Positions 54,278 to 64,000 of a stretch of DNA of 64,000 nucleotides are shown piece by piece. A program made the position numbers and the translations under genes. The first letter of the stretch is position 1. Every line of letters begins with the position of its first letter. The notes beneath the pieces are model-generated. The model worked only from the letters and a program-made list of their open reading frames with translations. It was not told where the DNA came from and searched no databases. The DNA comes from Punctularia strigosozonata HHB-11173 SS5 (lineage: Eukaryota > Basidiomycota > Agaricomycetes > Corticiales > Punctulariaceae): assembly GCF_000264995.1 (NCBI RefSeq), contig NW_006767444.1, positions 350,048-414,047 of the forward strand, written 5' to 3'.

Positions 54278-54621
54278 CTAGTGATCCGGGCATTTCGTGC
54301 GGAACATGTTCTGTATCTTTCGCCTTTGCCATTTCACCTGCAAAGTGCACCGTCATGAGAAGCCAATAATAAAGGACACCCGGGATCCCGGGACGCACCG
54401 CAGGGCAGCCGCAATTCTTTGCCGTCTTGTGTTTATGGGCCGAACTCGTCTTGCAATCCTCTGACATGCAATCTGTGACTTCGCCCGTCTCATACAACGC
54501 GACGAAATGGCCGCATCCGGTGTAACGATCACCAACTCTGTTGTATGACGCATAGATGAGCACGGCAGCTTGTAAGAATATGCATAAGGTGTGCCTAAAC
54601 CTACACTTCGTATTCGCACAT
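54278..54621 (-). CDS. Small Cys/His-rich protein (71 aa), probable zinc-binding fold
   Basis: Three exons (54621..54605, 54537..54399, 54337..54278), found by splicing. The first exon is only 17 nt (MCEYEV). The main exon has CGHFVALYETGEVTDC, CKTSSAHKH and NCGCPA, and the last exon ends RRKIQNMFRTKCPDH. The order C-x-H, C, C, H-x-H, C-x-C, C/H resembles a small fungal family of short cytosolic proteins with spaced Cys and His, likely binding zinc. No signal peptide. Splice ends are GT-AG and the introns are 61 and 67 nt. Function is unknown. Confidence 0.6.
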
Positions 54622-56600
54622 TCGGGCTCGATATGAAATACCGGGGTCCACCGTTCACGGGGGATCTGCAGCTGGTGTAGGTGACGTCTGCGAACTGTAA
54701 TGGAGATAGCGGCGGCAAGTAAGAGTCGGGGTACCGGTGTAGAGTGGAGGGAGGCATGTCTGTCTCACCCCACGTATTTGAGTGTTTGCGAGGCACACCT
54801 TACGCCATGAGCAAGGAGGCGCCATAGCGAGATCATCATGCAAGATGCATCTCGATACGTACATCGTGAGTCCCGGAGCAACGTTAAGATTGCGCCGATA
54901 ACCATGGATGTCCGGAAGTGCCATGTTGCCGTGTTTCGATCCCATTCCTTCCGGTGGCGCTGTTCCGGTCCGCGTGACCACGGATCGGTCTGACCGATGC
55001 GTCGAGTAAACACGCCGACAGAGTTTCGACAAGTTTCGATCCCGTACCGAGCACTTGCCGACGACTGCCCGCTAAAGGGTGTCCTCCACAATCGCGGGTG
55101 CGCGAGGGAAAGCTGCTACCGCCGCGGATGCAAGGCGGGAGCATCTTCCGCCAACGTCACGTCCTCGACCCTAGCATATGGTGACTGCAGTCGTGTCATG
55201 CCCGACGCTTTGAGCTATCGCCTCACGCGAAGCGCTGAGTGAGATTGCCGGAGACGGCGAAGCTGCAGAACGATACATGGGATAAGTAGATCAAGCGTTC
55301 TAGCGAGGAGGAGGAAGCTTCGTCATCGGGCCCATGCCCGCTGTAGAAGGTACCTAGATCCTGAAGATCTGGGTTGTATCGCGTGTACTGCCCTTCGGAA
55401 GTTGGCGCGAGACGCCACTGTCGTAGAGGTTTCTGTAACGTCGCGCGAAGGAGCCAGGGACTGTAGTGCCAAGACCGTGTAGTGAAGTACGTCCAATTAA
55501 TGGCGGCCCTGTATCCTCACTATCTACAAGAACGTACGTGGGATACAATGAGCCATGTTCACGCAGTAAGGACAGACTTACGGGAGATAGGCTGCTGATT
55601 ATACCAGGTGAGACAGCCTGCGTCGTCCGGAAGCGCGCCATTTCCGAGAAAACAAGTATCAGAGAACGCCCAATACCGAATGTCCACGGGGCTGGAGTAC
55701 TTATCACCGACGATAGGGATTTTGACATTACAACAGGGAGCGTGAGAGGTAGCCAGATCATATGAGCATATGCGGAACCTTTCAGATGAGAAATAGAAGG
55801 ACGCGTTACTGGAGGGCAAAACGCACAGCAGAACGCCAAAATCAGATGAATGGCGGTGACCCGTGACAATTAAGGGACGGGAGAGCTTGTTAGAAGGCTG
55901 GAAGCCTGGAGACGAGGGCAGAGCTTGATAAGGCCGGGATGTTGGTCATCGAGCTTCGCTTCTGTTACATATTAGTAGCATAGAGGTCGACGCCATTAGC
56001 GACCATGGCGGACGGCATCTTATGGTGCATCAGAGAAAGTAGAGTGCGCCATGCGCCGCAATATCTATCCAGCTCACGGGTAAACGATTACTTTTCAGGT
56101 GACAATCAGAGAACGAGTCCATGGGAGAAGGGCGCCGCGACACAGCCTCGTAGAAGCTAAGAACGGCGACTGAGCGACTAGCAATCGAGGGAGGAGGTCA
56201 GAGCCCGCGTACAGCTATAGACGGAGTTAACAGATCAATTATAGCAAGAACACCGCTAGGATGGTCTCTATGATCACGTTTAGCGTGGTTACGTCCCGAG
56301 ACAGTTCGTGACTTACCGAAATGATAACTCGCCCGGATGCTAAGGCGTTAACCTGTTCGCCCATGACGGGGTCGAACGCTATGACGTCGCTCGCGCAGGA
56401 AGTCTAAGAGCCAATGCGAGCGAACCGGTGCGATTAAAAGGCCGAGAAAGTGCTAGAAGACGGTCTCCCCAGTTCAACGTTGCCAACCGAAGGTCGGACC
56501 AGTTGGTGAAGTGATAGCCTGACCGGCAAGATGGGATGAGCATCGGCCCGTGATCCATGATATACATTCCTGTAAGATACAACATGATTGGTTCGGGGCA
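54622..56600. other. Long intergenic region with one candidate gene
   Basis: About 2 kb. Only the minus-strand segment 55867..55354 looks coding (see separate entry). The rest, 54622-55353 and 55868-56600, shows short incoherent frames. Confidence 0.4.
55354..55867 (-). CDS. Candidate partial gene, Cys-containing protein of unknown function
   Basis: A minus-strand exon-like frame from an acceptor ending near 55805 reads SNASFYFSSERFRICSYDLA, HAPCCNVKIPIVGDKYSSPV and FLGNGALPDDAGCLTWYNQQ, then a GTAAGT donor; an exon beginning after TTCTTGTAG continues DSEDTGPPLIGRTSLHG and closes with TAG at 55354-55356. The composition (six Cys, Trp/Tyr, Pro-Asp-Asp) is protein-like, suggesting a secreted protein, but the first exon with its start codon was not found. 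Start and extent are uncertain. Confidence 0.3.
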
Positions 56601-57261
56601 TCATACCGTGCGCCTGTCGGTCATCACACGGACGATACACCCTATACCGGCGACCTCCGTCAACTGTATGACGAAGGCGTAGTAATCAGGAGCCACTCCC
56701 GTCAAGCTGAATTCGAGCAGGACGCCGCACCTTTTCATGCCACCCAAGCAATACGCTCCCGCTGACATCACCCCAGCCCGGCATCGCCATGCCCTTGTAC
56801 AGGTACTTCATGAGCGTGTCATGCTTATCTTGGTCCAACGACTTCACGATATTCGCTATCTCAGCTGATTTCGTGCTGTTAAGGATGGTGAGGAGTGTTT
56901 GAAGCGTTAACGTCTACAAAGAAACACCAGTCAGACGACAAAGATGTGTCTCGGCATGGAGTACATCAACGTACTTTCGCCTCCTCCACGTATGGCCCGT
57001 AAGGAGCGTTTTCCAACACTGTGGTCAGTGCGCCGGTTATATCTCCCCTATATGCGCGAGTTATAGCTCCAATTACGCATGCAGACTCAGGATGATGTTC
57101 GCGACTGACTTAGAGAGTGAACCGCGGACAGTTGCCGCGCGAGCCTTCGCCTCCTCGGTGACCTGAGCAGGGTCTCTTGGGTCTGCGTCATAGAGTTCGG
57201 TCTCCAGCAGCACATCCTCGTCGAACTGATCGATGTCTATCTTGCGGAAGTTCACATCCAT
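56601..57261 (-). CDS. ARC15: Arp2/3 complex subunit ARPC5 (p16)
   Basis: Four exons: 57261..57110, 57047..56975, 56913..56731, 56663..56601; 156 aa (human ARPC5 is 151 aa). The subunit helps hold together the seven-protein complex that nucleates branched actin filaments at endocytic patches. Diagnostic blocks are NFRKIDIDQFDEDVLLETEL, DITGALTTVLENAPYGPYVE, LMKYLYKGMAMPGWGDVSGS, VLLGWHEKLTEVAG and the ending VRVMTDRRTV. The ATG at 57261 opens directly with the conserved MDVNFRKIDID. Introns are 62-67 nt. Confidence 0.93.
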
Positions 57262-57862
57262 CGTGTCTTAGATCGTTAGCCTCGACGCGCCGCGATCAAG
57301 GGTTGTGGTGGCGAGAAGCAGGAGTTGTGTTTGGGCCATCGCGACTCGTTGCTTCCGACGCCGATCACCCTCGGACTTGCTCTTCCACGAGCCATACCGT
57401 TTTTTTTCTTTTTTTTTGTGGAACATCCTTGCAATTCTCCTTACGATGCACGCCCACTCCTCGAACTATGGAAGCTGTCTTGCGTCGTCGGATCAGCTGC
57501 GCTCAGGTCTTGCGCACCGCCCTTAGGCTGACTCGTGTCATCCACATTGCAGCCTCGCTGCAAGAGACCTACGACCGAGCTCCATCCTCTGGCTATTAAT
57601 GACCTGGAATCAAATGCCTCCGTCTATCATCTGGAACGTGGGCGCTTAGGTACACCCTCGATTGGTCAGGGCTCAGGAGAGCGGGCCACCGGAACATGAT
57701 CTTCCAGCAGGCCACGGCGAGGGTGCCTTTCTTCCCCCCTACATATTCCAGCATAAAGGCCGGCTTGCCAGTCTCGATATCAGACGCTGAACCTTTGTCC
57801 TCCTTTTTCTTTCACTTTACTCTGTTTATTCCTTTCATCGTTCGCTACGCCCATCAACCGCC
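57262..57862. other. Divergent intergenic region
   Basis: Between ARPC5 (minus) and the gene at 57863 (plus). It contains a T-rich stretch (57400-57417) and a long pyrimidine-rich leader just before 57863, typical of fungal promoters of well-expressed genes. Confidence 0.5.
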
Positions 57863-59013
57863 ATGTCTGCTATCATGAGCGCATTCAAGGTCAAGACGGC
57901 CGACCTTGAGCCAATCTTTGCGTCTTGGACGGACGCTCCCGTGTTCAAGGGCAATTCGAAGAAGGACCTGCCTGTCGAGACCTGGCTGGACCAGATCAAA
58001 GAGGGTTGCGTCGCACGGAAGCTCCCCGAGGAGTGCTGGCACAAGGTCGCTCAGCATTACATGGGCAGCTACGCCAGAACTCGCTTGGAGGAGTTCAAGA
58101 AAGTGCTATATACTATGCACGGTGGTAAATACCGCTGGACGTGGAAGAAGTTCTGCACCGCGATGACCAACATGGGTTGTGAGTGTTGGATATGTTCTGT
58201 ATATTCGGCAAGCGTTGACAGATTTTCCGCAGGGAATATTGACTCGAAGGAAGTGGCCTCAGTCAAAGTCCAGAAACTTTCCTCGGGCTCATGGTGGATC
58301 GTTGGAAAGAAGGAGGAGGCGCCAATGCCGCTGGTACCCGTCGCCAAGAGCGCCTCCAAGGCCTCGACGGCGTCCAAATCGTCCATAACGTCCAAGAAGG
58401 ACCCCTCTACATCAAAGACGGAGAGTAAGGAGTCTCCTTCCAAGCATAAGTCCGAGGATAGCAAGAGTAAGAGAAAACACGACTCTTCGACCTCCTCTCC
58501 CCCGCCCCGTAAGACACCCATTCGAGCTATGTCCGATTCCATCATGGCGTTCGTCGAGCACGCGCCTCCGGTACCGCCTAAACCCCAACCCCATCGAGCA
58601 AACAGCGATCGTGAGTCCCGTACCATACTGTCATATTCTCACCGACCCTGACTGATTGCGACTCAGCTATCGAAACGACCGTTGCAAACGCGCCTGTATG
58701 GCTCCTGAACGCGTGTAAAGCGCTCGACTTCCTCACCTCCGAACACCCGAAGACCATGACCGCTATCAGCGCGATATTAATCGTGAGTGGGCAATCGTCC
58801 ATACTTGATCGGGTTTTGAAGCTGATTGACGACGTATGTTAGACCGCAGGGTCCTTGCCGGCGATGCCCGCGATAGCAGGTGGTGCCGGGGGAGCGATTC
58901 TCGCTAGCCATGCCGCTCAGGCCATCGGCGCCGTCGCGGTCGGCCTCGGTACTTGGCTGAAGGCTTCGCAGGAAGGCACATTGCTCGCCGAGCCCGCGAA
59001 GAGCAAGTCATGA
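57863..59013 (+). CDS. Unknown protein: conserved N-terminal helical domain, Lys/Ser-rich middle, glycine-rich hydrophobic end
   Basis: Four exons: 57863..58178, 58233..58610, 58667..58782, 58843..59013; 326 aa. The N-terminal ~120 residues (APVFKGNSKKDLPVETWLDQ, CWHKVAQHYMGSYARTRLEE, GGKYRWTWKKFCTAMTNMG) form a domain I associate with many basidiomycete proteins of unknown function. Next is a disordered Lys/Ser/Thr-rich stretch, then PPVPPKPQPH. The end (TAISAILITAGSLPAMPAIA, GGAGGAILASHAAQAIGAVA) is rich in Gly/Ala and could insert into a membrane. A role in programmed cell death or membrane targeting would be speculation. No catalytic motif. Confidence 0.75.
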
Positions 59014-59201
59014 GCGCGCCTGCGACGAGATCATGCGTTACGATCCCTGGCGGAAGTCAACGTCGTAGGGTATCTATTCTTCTCTATGTGGACCGAGTTT
59101 GGACCACCAGTATTATCTTCACATTGTACAGTAGCGCATTAGGGTCGAGATCCACGCAGGATCGGCGACGCGTATACAATCCACCTTTGGAGTTAGATGG
59201 C

Positions 59202-60506
59202 TTATTCGGAACGGTGCAAGGGAACCTTCGTCAGCCCTACCGTGCCCGTTCCCTCGATCGCGAGTCCATCCCGGACTTCCTCCCCGTCCACGAGCACGCC
59301 GCCCCTGGCCTCGAGCGCGTTCCCATCCACTTTTAGCCCCGCGCGCTCACAGACATTCAGGAAATCTTCGGGAAGGGGGGCGAAGACGGTCAGGCGGCGT
59401 CTTCGGCCTGAGGGCGCGTGACGCTGGAAGAAATATATCGTGAGTGCTTGCGAGGAGCGATGAGAATGTTCGGAGGACTTGCCCAGATAGAGATGCTTGA
59501 GGAATGCAGGAATAGTCGGTCCGAGGGAATTCCGTGGATCTTGCCTTGCGTGTTATCTCGGGGTAAAGGATTGGCGTAGAGAGAATCGCCGAGAATGGGT
59601 GCTGCGAAACCCTTTTTATGGAGCATGACGCACGTTGAGGACATCGGGGAAACATACCCTGAAAGTATCGCGCAAGCACTACGCGCAACTGATGCTTCAG
59701 ACTGATAAAAACCGACCGTAAGCCTGCGTTTTCGCAAGAGCCAAGGGGAGAGCGCCATTACCCTGTATGCAAATCGAGCCGAAGCAGCGCGAGCGGGAGA
59801 ATTGTCTATTCTCGAACGCTCAGCGTGACCACCGGACGGATGCGCGCGTCCAAACCTACGGATGTTGCTGCAACTTCCCAGCTTGTCACGGACAGCTTGC
59901 CTGCATCGTCCATTGAACGCGCGATGTCAATTCGGCCATCCTCCATGCAAAGATGCACATGGACTTGGCCCGTCGCGCCCGAAACTTCATGGCGGTGCCA
60001 ATGTACGAGGGCAAGATATGATTTGTCCACAGACCGCTCCGCGAACTGCTTGCAAAGATCCTTGGCAAGTGTAGGAGAGCGGCCAAGGACCAAGGCTCCA
60101 GTAGTCGCCTGAAGCCTACGACGTCAGCAGGTCCGCATGTTTCGGAGTCACGCTCTATACCTTGTCTAGACGATGTACGTGGAGGGGTCTGGTGTGGAGA
60201 TTGAGCTGAGTCTTCACTTCTGCATTAGAACATCAACAAAAATGGCAAGGCTTGTGGCGCGTGCGTATTCACCATCGAGAAAGATGGAATAAGCGTCGCG
60301 ATGAGCGCCGTTCTACGAAAAAGTGTTCAGATGGAAGTCGATGTTTGCGGAACGCCATGAGGTGGCTTTACCTTCAGGGTCTTGCTTGTTTGGGTTACCA
60401 GCCCTGGAGGTTTGTTGACTACGATGACCCCTCTGTCATGATATATAATCTGAGGTGTATATCCTTTGACACGCCCCGCTACCCCCTTGAGAGAGCCTGG
60501 TTTCAT
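59202..60506 (-). CDS. RluA-family pseudouridine synthase, probably mitochondrial
   Basis: Eight exons: 60506..60372, 60312..60273, 60219..60161, 60108..59860, 59805..59762, 59701..59658, 59601..59483, 59423..59202; 303 aa. The protein isomerises uridine to pseudouridine in rRNA or tRNA. It shows GVIVVNKPPGLVTQ, the catalytic HRLDKATTGALVLGRS (Asp in RLDKxTTG), FAERSVDKSYLALV, LRLDLHTGLKHQLRVVLA and APILGDSLYANP. The last intron (59482..59424) is GC-AG (TGG/GCAAGT). The first ATG of this frame is 60506; an upstream exon with ATG near 60652 could add a targeting sequence, but I could not confirm it. Confidence 0.85.
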
Positions 60507-60983
60507 CGCATCATGCAAGCAAGATTGACCGTGAGAATCGCCGTTCGTGATGTCAGGTCCTCCGAGAGGCTTTTTGCCCGTTCACCATCCTCCAGTGGTC
60601 TCGGCTCCCAACCTCGGTGGTCGCAACGCTTCTTGGCAGTTGTCCACTCTCATGGCACTACGCCAAGACGCTGCGATCCTGGATGACTGGGATGAGCGGT
60701 CTTCGCGCTGCCTCCAGGTTGACTTTGCTTATGCCCTTGCCTCCCGACCACAATTGGTTCAAAGCCCTCACTGGGCGCGACATGATCCACACGAGTGGGC
60801 CAGGACGTAGCCAAAGGGACCGGTGTCGCCATGTATGAGCCTTTGAGGCGGCATGGGACCACCGCTCTCTCTCACGATGACGCAGAAGCATAACGGCGAC
60901 CTTCGCGAATATCAGTTACGTCTAGCACAAGTCGACGTATATATTGTCATGCAGAGGCAGAGTGGTCTGTCAGCTTCCTCGCC
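60507..60983. other. Divergent intergenic region
   Basis: Upstream of both the pseudouridine synthase and the GMC oxidoreductase. It may hold a 5' exon of the former (ATG near 60652). Confidence 0.4.
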
Positions 60984-63360
60984 ATGCTGCGTGCTCTCGG
61001 ACTGCTGTCATTGGCCTGCAGCCTGGCATCGGCAGTTATCCTGCAAGATGTGTCCGAACTGAAAGATTCGTACGACTTCATCGTCGTCGGAGGCACGTCG
61101 GATGCTCGATAACGCGTGATGTTGTCTTGATTCACGTTGAGCGCAGCTGGGCCTGGTGGCGCTACGACTGCGAACAGACTCACGGAGAGCCCAGGCGTGA
61201 AGGTGCTCCTGCTCGAAGCTGGTGGAGCGTGAGTTTGGCGAAACTCGTTGCATATATTCCAGGATTAGTCCACTCAAGTGCTCGTACTGTAGCAACGAGG
61301 GTGTCCTGAACATCGACGTGCCGCAGTTATGCGTGACGCTCACGCCGAGCACGCCTTGGGATTGGAACTACACCACGACGCCTCAGGTGCACCTCGAAAA
61401 CCGCACCCTCCCATTCCCGCGAGGTATTGGTTTAGGTGGCACTAGCGCCGTTAGTGAGTCGCGTTGGTTATCTTGGCGCATACCTGGACTTACGTGGCAT
61501 AACAGATTGCTTGGTATACACGCGCGGAACGAAATCCGACATCGATACGTGGGCTGCCCTCAGCGGCGAGGAAGGTTGGTCCTGGGATGGCGTCCTTCCT
61601 TATTTCAAGAAGGCGAGTTCGATGATCCATCATATCCCTCAATTCTGCCTTCACGCATTTCCCTCCTCTCTGCCTTCTCGCATATATCACAGAACTGACA
61701 CGTCCCACAGAGCGAAAAGTTCAACCTGCCGGTCGATGGCCATAACGTCTCGGGCCAGTTCTTGCCGGAGGTGCACGGTTTCGACGGCGTCATCGGCGTG
61801 AGCGTGCCCGGCGCGGCGCGTGCGACGGACGGGCGCGTAATTGCGGTTACCCAAGAGCTGGAGGAATTCCCGTTCCAGGTAGACCTGAACTCTGGCGAGC
61901 ATTTGGGCATTGGTCAGTGCATATATTTCCGACCTGGGACACGGCGCTCCTAACGATGTTGTAAGCCTGGACACAGGCGTTGATCGATCGGGGCGTCCGC
62001 TCCAGCTCGAAGGCCTACCTGGCTGAGAACTATCTGGCACGCAAGAACCTCGATGTTCTCCTTCACGCGCATGTCCCCCGAGTGCGCCAGACGAAGGATG
62101 CGGAGGCACTCACCTTCAGGACGGTCGAGGTGGTGGTTAATGGTACGAGCCTCCGAATCTCTTTCGTAGCCTGAACTCGGATTTACGTATGACAACCAGG
62201 CACATCTGCGCTGAACCTGACTGCAAGACGAGAGGTCATCCTATCCGCTGGCGCTGTGGGCACTCCCGTTATCCTGATGCACTCCGGTATCGGCGACGGT
62301 GCCGTCCTTGAACCCCTCGGGATTCCTGTCTTGTTGGACAACCCATCAGTAAGTAGCCCACTTACCTCACCAGAGAATGGCCTTCCGTCTGACCATTCTC
62401 CAGGTTGGCGCAAACTTGACCGACCATATTGGTGTAAGTCCCCTTGGCTTAGCAAGTTAGTTTGTCGTCAGTTATTTAACTTCACTGCAGTGCGGCATCA
62501 CATACGAAACGAACCACACCAAGACCCTTGATAATCTCTGGAGGAATGAGACGTACTACAACGAGCTCCTCGCGGAGTGGGAAGTGAATAAGACCGGAAT
62601 TTTGGTTGACACGTCCGAGAATCAAGTGGCATTCTTGCGCCTTTCGGAAGATGACCCGATCTGGGAGAACCATACCGACCCCGCAAGCGGACCCACCACA
62701 GCCCACTTCGAATTCCTCTTCCAGGTAAGATCGCATGAATGCCGATTTTCCGAGAGGGCCGCGATCTAACCCCATATCTACGCGCAGAACGGTGTCTACC
62801 CGACGCAGGAGACAGGGCACTACTTCAACCTCCCCGTCGGCTGCGTCTCGCCGTCCTCACGCGGATCCGTGACGATCAACTCGTCCGACCCGTTCGCTCC
62901 GCCGCTCATCAACCCCAACCTCCTTGCGGACGAGCTCGACCTCTACATCGTCCGCCAGGGGCTTAAGGCCGGCATGCGCTACCTCGCCGCGCCCGCCTGG
63001 GACGGCTACTTTGTCCGGCCGTTGCAGAACCTGACGACGGACGAGCAGTTCGACGCGTACATACGCGAGCACGCGGTCAGCTTCTTCCACCCAGTCGCGA
63101 CGGCGGCGATGAGCCCCAAGGACGCGACGTGGGGCGTAGTCGCTCCGGATTTACTCGTCAAAGGGGCGAAAGGACTGCGGATCATCGACGCTAGCGTTAT
63201 CGTGAGCTTGTTTTCTTTCCTTGGGTTGGCCAAGGAGGTGCTCATGGGTCTCTTGTCGCAGCCGAGACTTCCCGCGGCGCACACGTCTGCTGCTACTTAT
63301 GGCGTGGCTGAGAAGGCTGCCGACATCGTCAAAGCTACGTACCCTGACTTATTTGCATAA
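60984..63360 (+). CDS. Secreted GMC oxidoreductase, aryl-alcohol oxidase type
   Basis: Eleven exons: 60984..61092, 61147..61228, 61293..61453, 61506..61612, 61711..61912, 61966..62142, 62200..62348, 62404..62433, 62491..62724, 62788..63201, 63262..63360; 587 aa, normal for this family. A signal peptide (LRALGLLSLACSLASAV) is followed by the FAD-binding DFIVVGGAGPGGATTANRL, GGTSAVNCLVYTRGTKSDI, the second GMC signature REVILSAGAVGTPVILMHSG, and the catalytic His pair in FFHPVATAAM and PAAHTSAATYG. Such enzymes oxidise aromatic alcohols and make H2O2 for lignin attack. Introns 1 and 4 are GC-AG. Exon 8 is 30 nt. Confidence 0.93.
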
Positions 63361-63893
63361 GACATACATGCATGATTTCTCAAGGTATTAGTAGTCGTAT
63401 CGCTGCTCGTCCTGAGTTCCTTAAAACATGTTCATGACGATGTAGATGGAGGTGTGAAATCTTTTCGGAATGGTTTACCATTTTATAACCCGTGAAGGAT
63501 TTGGTGAGGTCTCGGGAATGACTCGGACGGTTGATTCACTGTGACGACGGGTAAGCTTTGTAAGCGAAGTGTAGTCACACGGTTAGAGTTCCTCAGAGTT
63601 CACACAATAGACCGGGGTAAGTCTCGTTGAGTGCGCAGGAGAAAGCTAGAGTACATGATCGTTTGTACTCTACTTATATACTACGGAGGCCCTACGTGTC
63701 AGTCATATTTTATAGGGCGTAATACGTGTCTTTCGGTGGGGGTTTTATCACGACTCGAGTGCACGTTCGTCAAGAGAGTCTCTGTCGGGGCGAAGGTCCG
63801 ATGGTGGCGCTACATACGCCCTTCCAAAGACCAAAGGTCTTATGTTACAATTGATCGTGCACTCGTTCAAGAAATTCTCGGTACCTCCTTTTT
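63361..63893. other. Intergenic region
   Basis: 3' regions of two converging genes. Nothing recognised. Confidence 0.5.
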
Positions 63894-64000
63894 TTAGTAG
63901 CAAGGGCGCTCATCCGTCATTGAGTCGCGCACCGCGTCAAGCATGATGCGCTCGCGGATCTGAGCATCGGTGATGCGAGGAGGCCGGTAGTAGAGCGGCT
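63894..64000 (-). CDS. C-terminal end of an unidentified gene (runs off the window)
   Basis: The last 35 codons of a minus-strand frame: PLYYRPPRITDAQIRERIML, then DAVRDSMTDERPCY and TAA at 63894-63896. The charged, helix-like composition and clean stop suggest a true gene end, but the family is not recognisable from this length. Confidence 0.4.
   Translation of the reverse strand, partial: PLYYRPPRITDAQIRERIMLDAVRDSMTDERPCY

Noticed and set aside
1-64000. CRISPR arrays, bacterial operons or insertion sequences
   Set aside because: No regularly spaced repeats and no prokaryotic signals; intron-rich genes show a fungal nuclear genome.

Overview
This window is a gene-dense stretch of a basidiomycete fungus, most likely a plant-debris- or wood-decaying Agaricomycete. 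The evidence is short introns (mostly 49-76 nt) in almost every gene, fungal eukaryotic housekeeping genes, and a secreted set that includes a GMC aryl-alcohol-oxidase type enzyme, a GH30 glucanase and a class 3 lipase. No bacterial features were seen. Coordinates for spliced genes come from reading donor, acceptor and phase by hand; every full model closes in frame with a stop.

Layout: a truncated Myb/TRF-type DNA-binding gene (1-708), proteasome RPN9, a glycerol-3-phosphate acyltransferase and two tandem alpha/beta hydrolase paralogs all lie on the minus strand up to 9.3 kb. From 10 to 19 kb are a PalI/SUR7 membrane protein, two unknown genes, histone H2A.Z, a small CsbD-like protein and the AP-1 beta adaptin. 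From 19 to 24.5 kb a kinase and a degenerate kinase (pseudokinase) paralog flank an unknown five-exon gene. From 26 to 35 kb are a secreted lipase, a GH30 glucanase split into 23 exons, a Ser/Thr-rich GPI-type protein and an SDR reductase. Then come the LCL3 nuclease with a repeated tail and the diflavin reductase TAH18 (minus strand).

From 39.8 to 41.7 kb two divergent, three-exon genes encode tiny secreted cysteine-rich peptides (49 and 58 aa) that share a C-terminal pattern. I regard this as the most novel protein-coding signal. A second PalI paralog (42.4-43.3 kb) and an intron-containing tRNA-Tyr follow. A complete 7.06 kb Ty3/Gypsy-type element (45022-52083) sits inside the first intron of a small conserved fungal gene (exons at 44880-45011, 52144-52226 and 52280-52340), only 10 nt after the splice donor.

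The last part holds a two-TM protein, a 71-aa Cys/His-rich protein, ARPC5 of the Arp2/3 complex, a Lys/Ser-rich protein with a glycine-rich hydrophobic end, an RluA-type pseudouridine synthase, the GMC oxidoreductase, and the tail of one more gene at the right edge.

A cross-cutting feature is the number of GC-AG introns: eight of about 130 introns are only in frame if a GC donor is used, including one case where two tandem paralogs differ by GT versus GC at the same intron.
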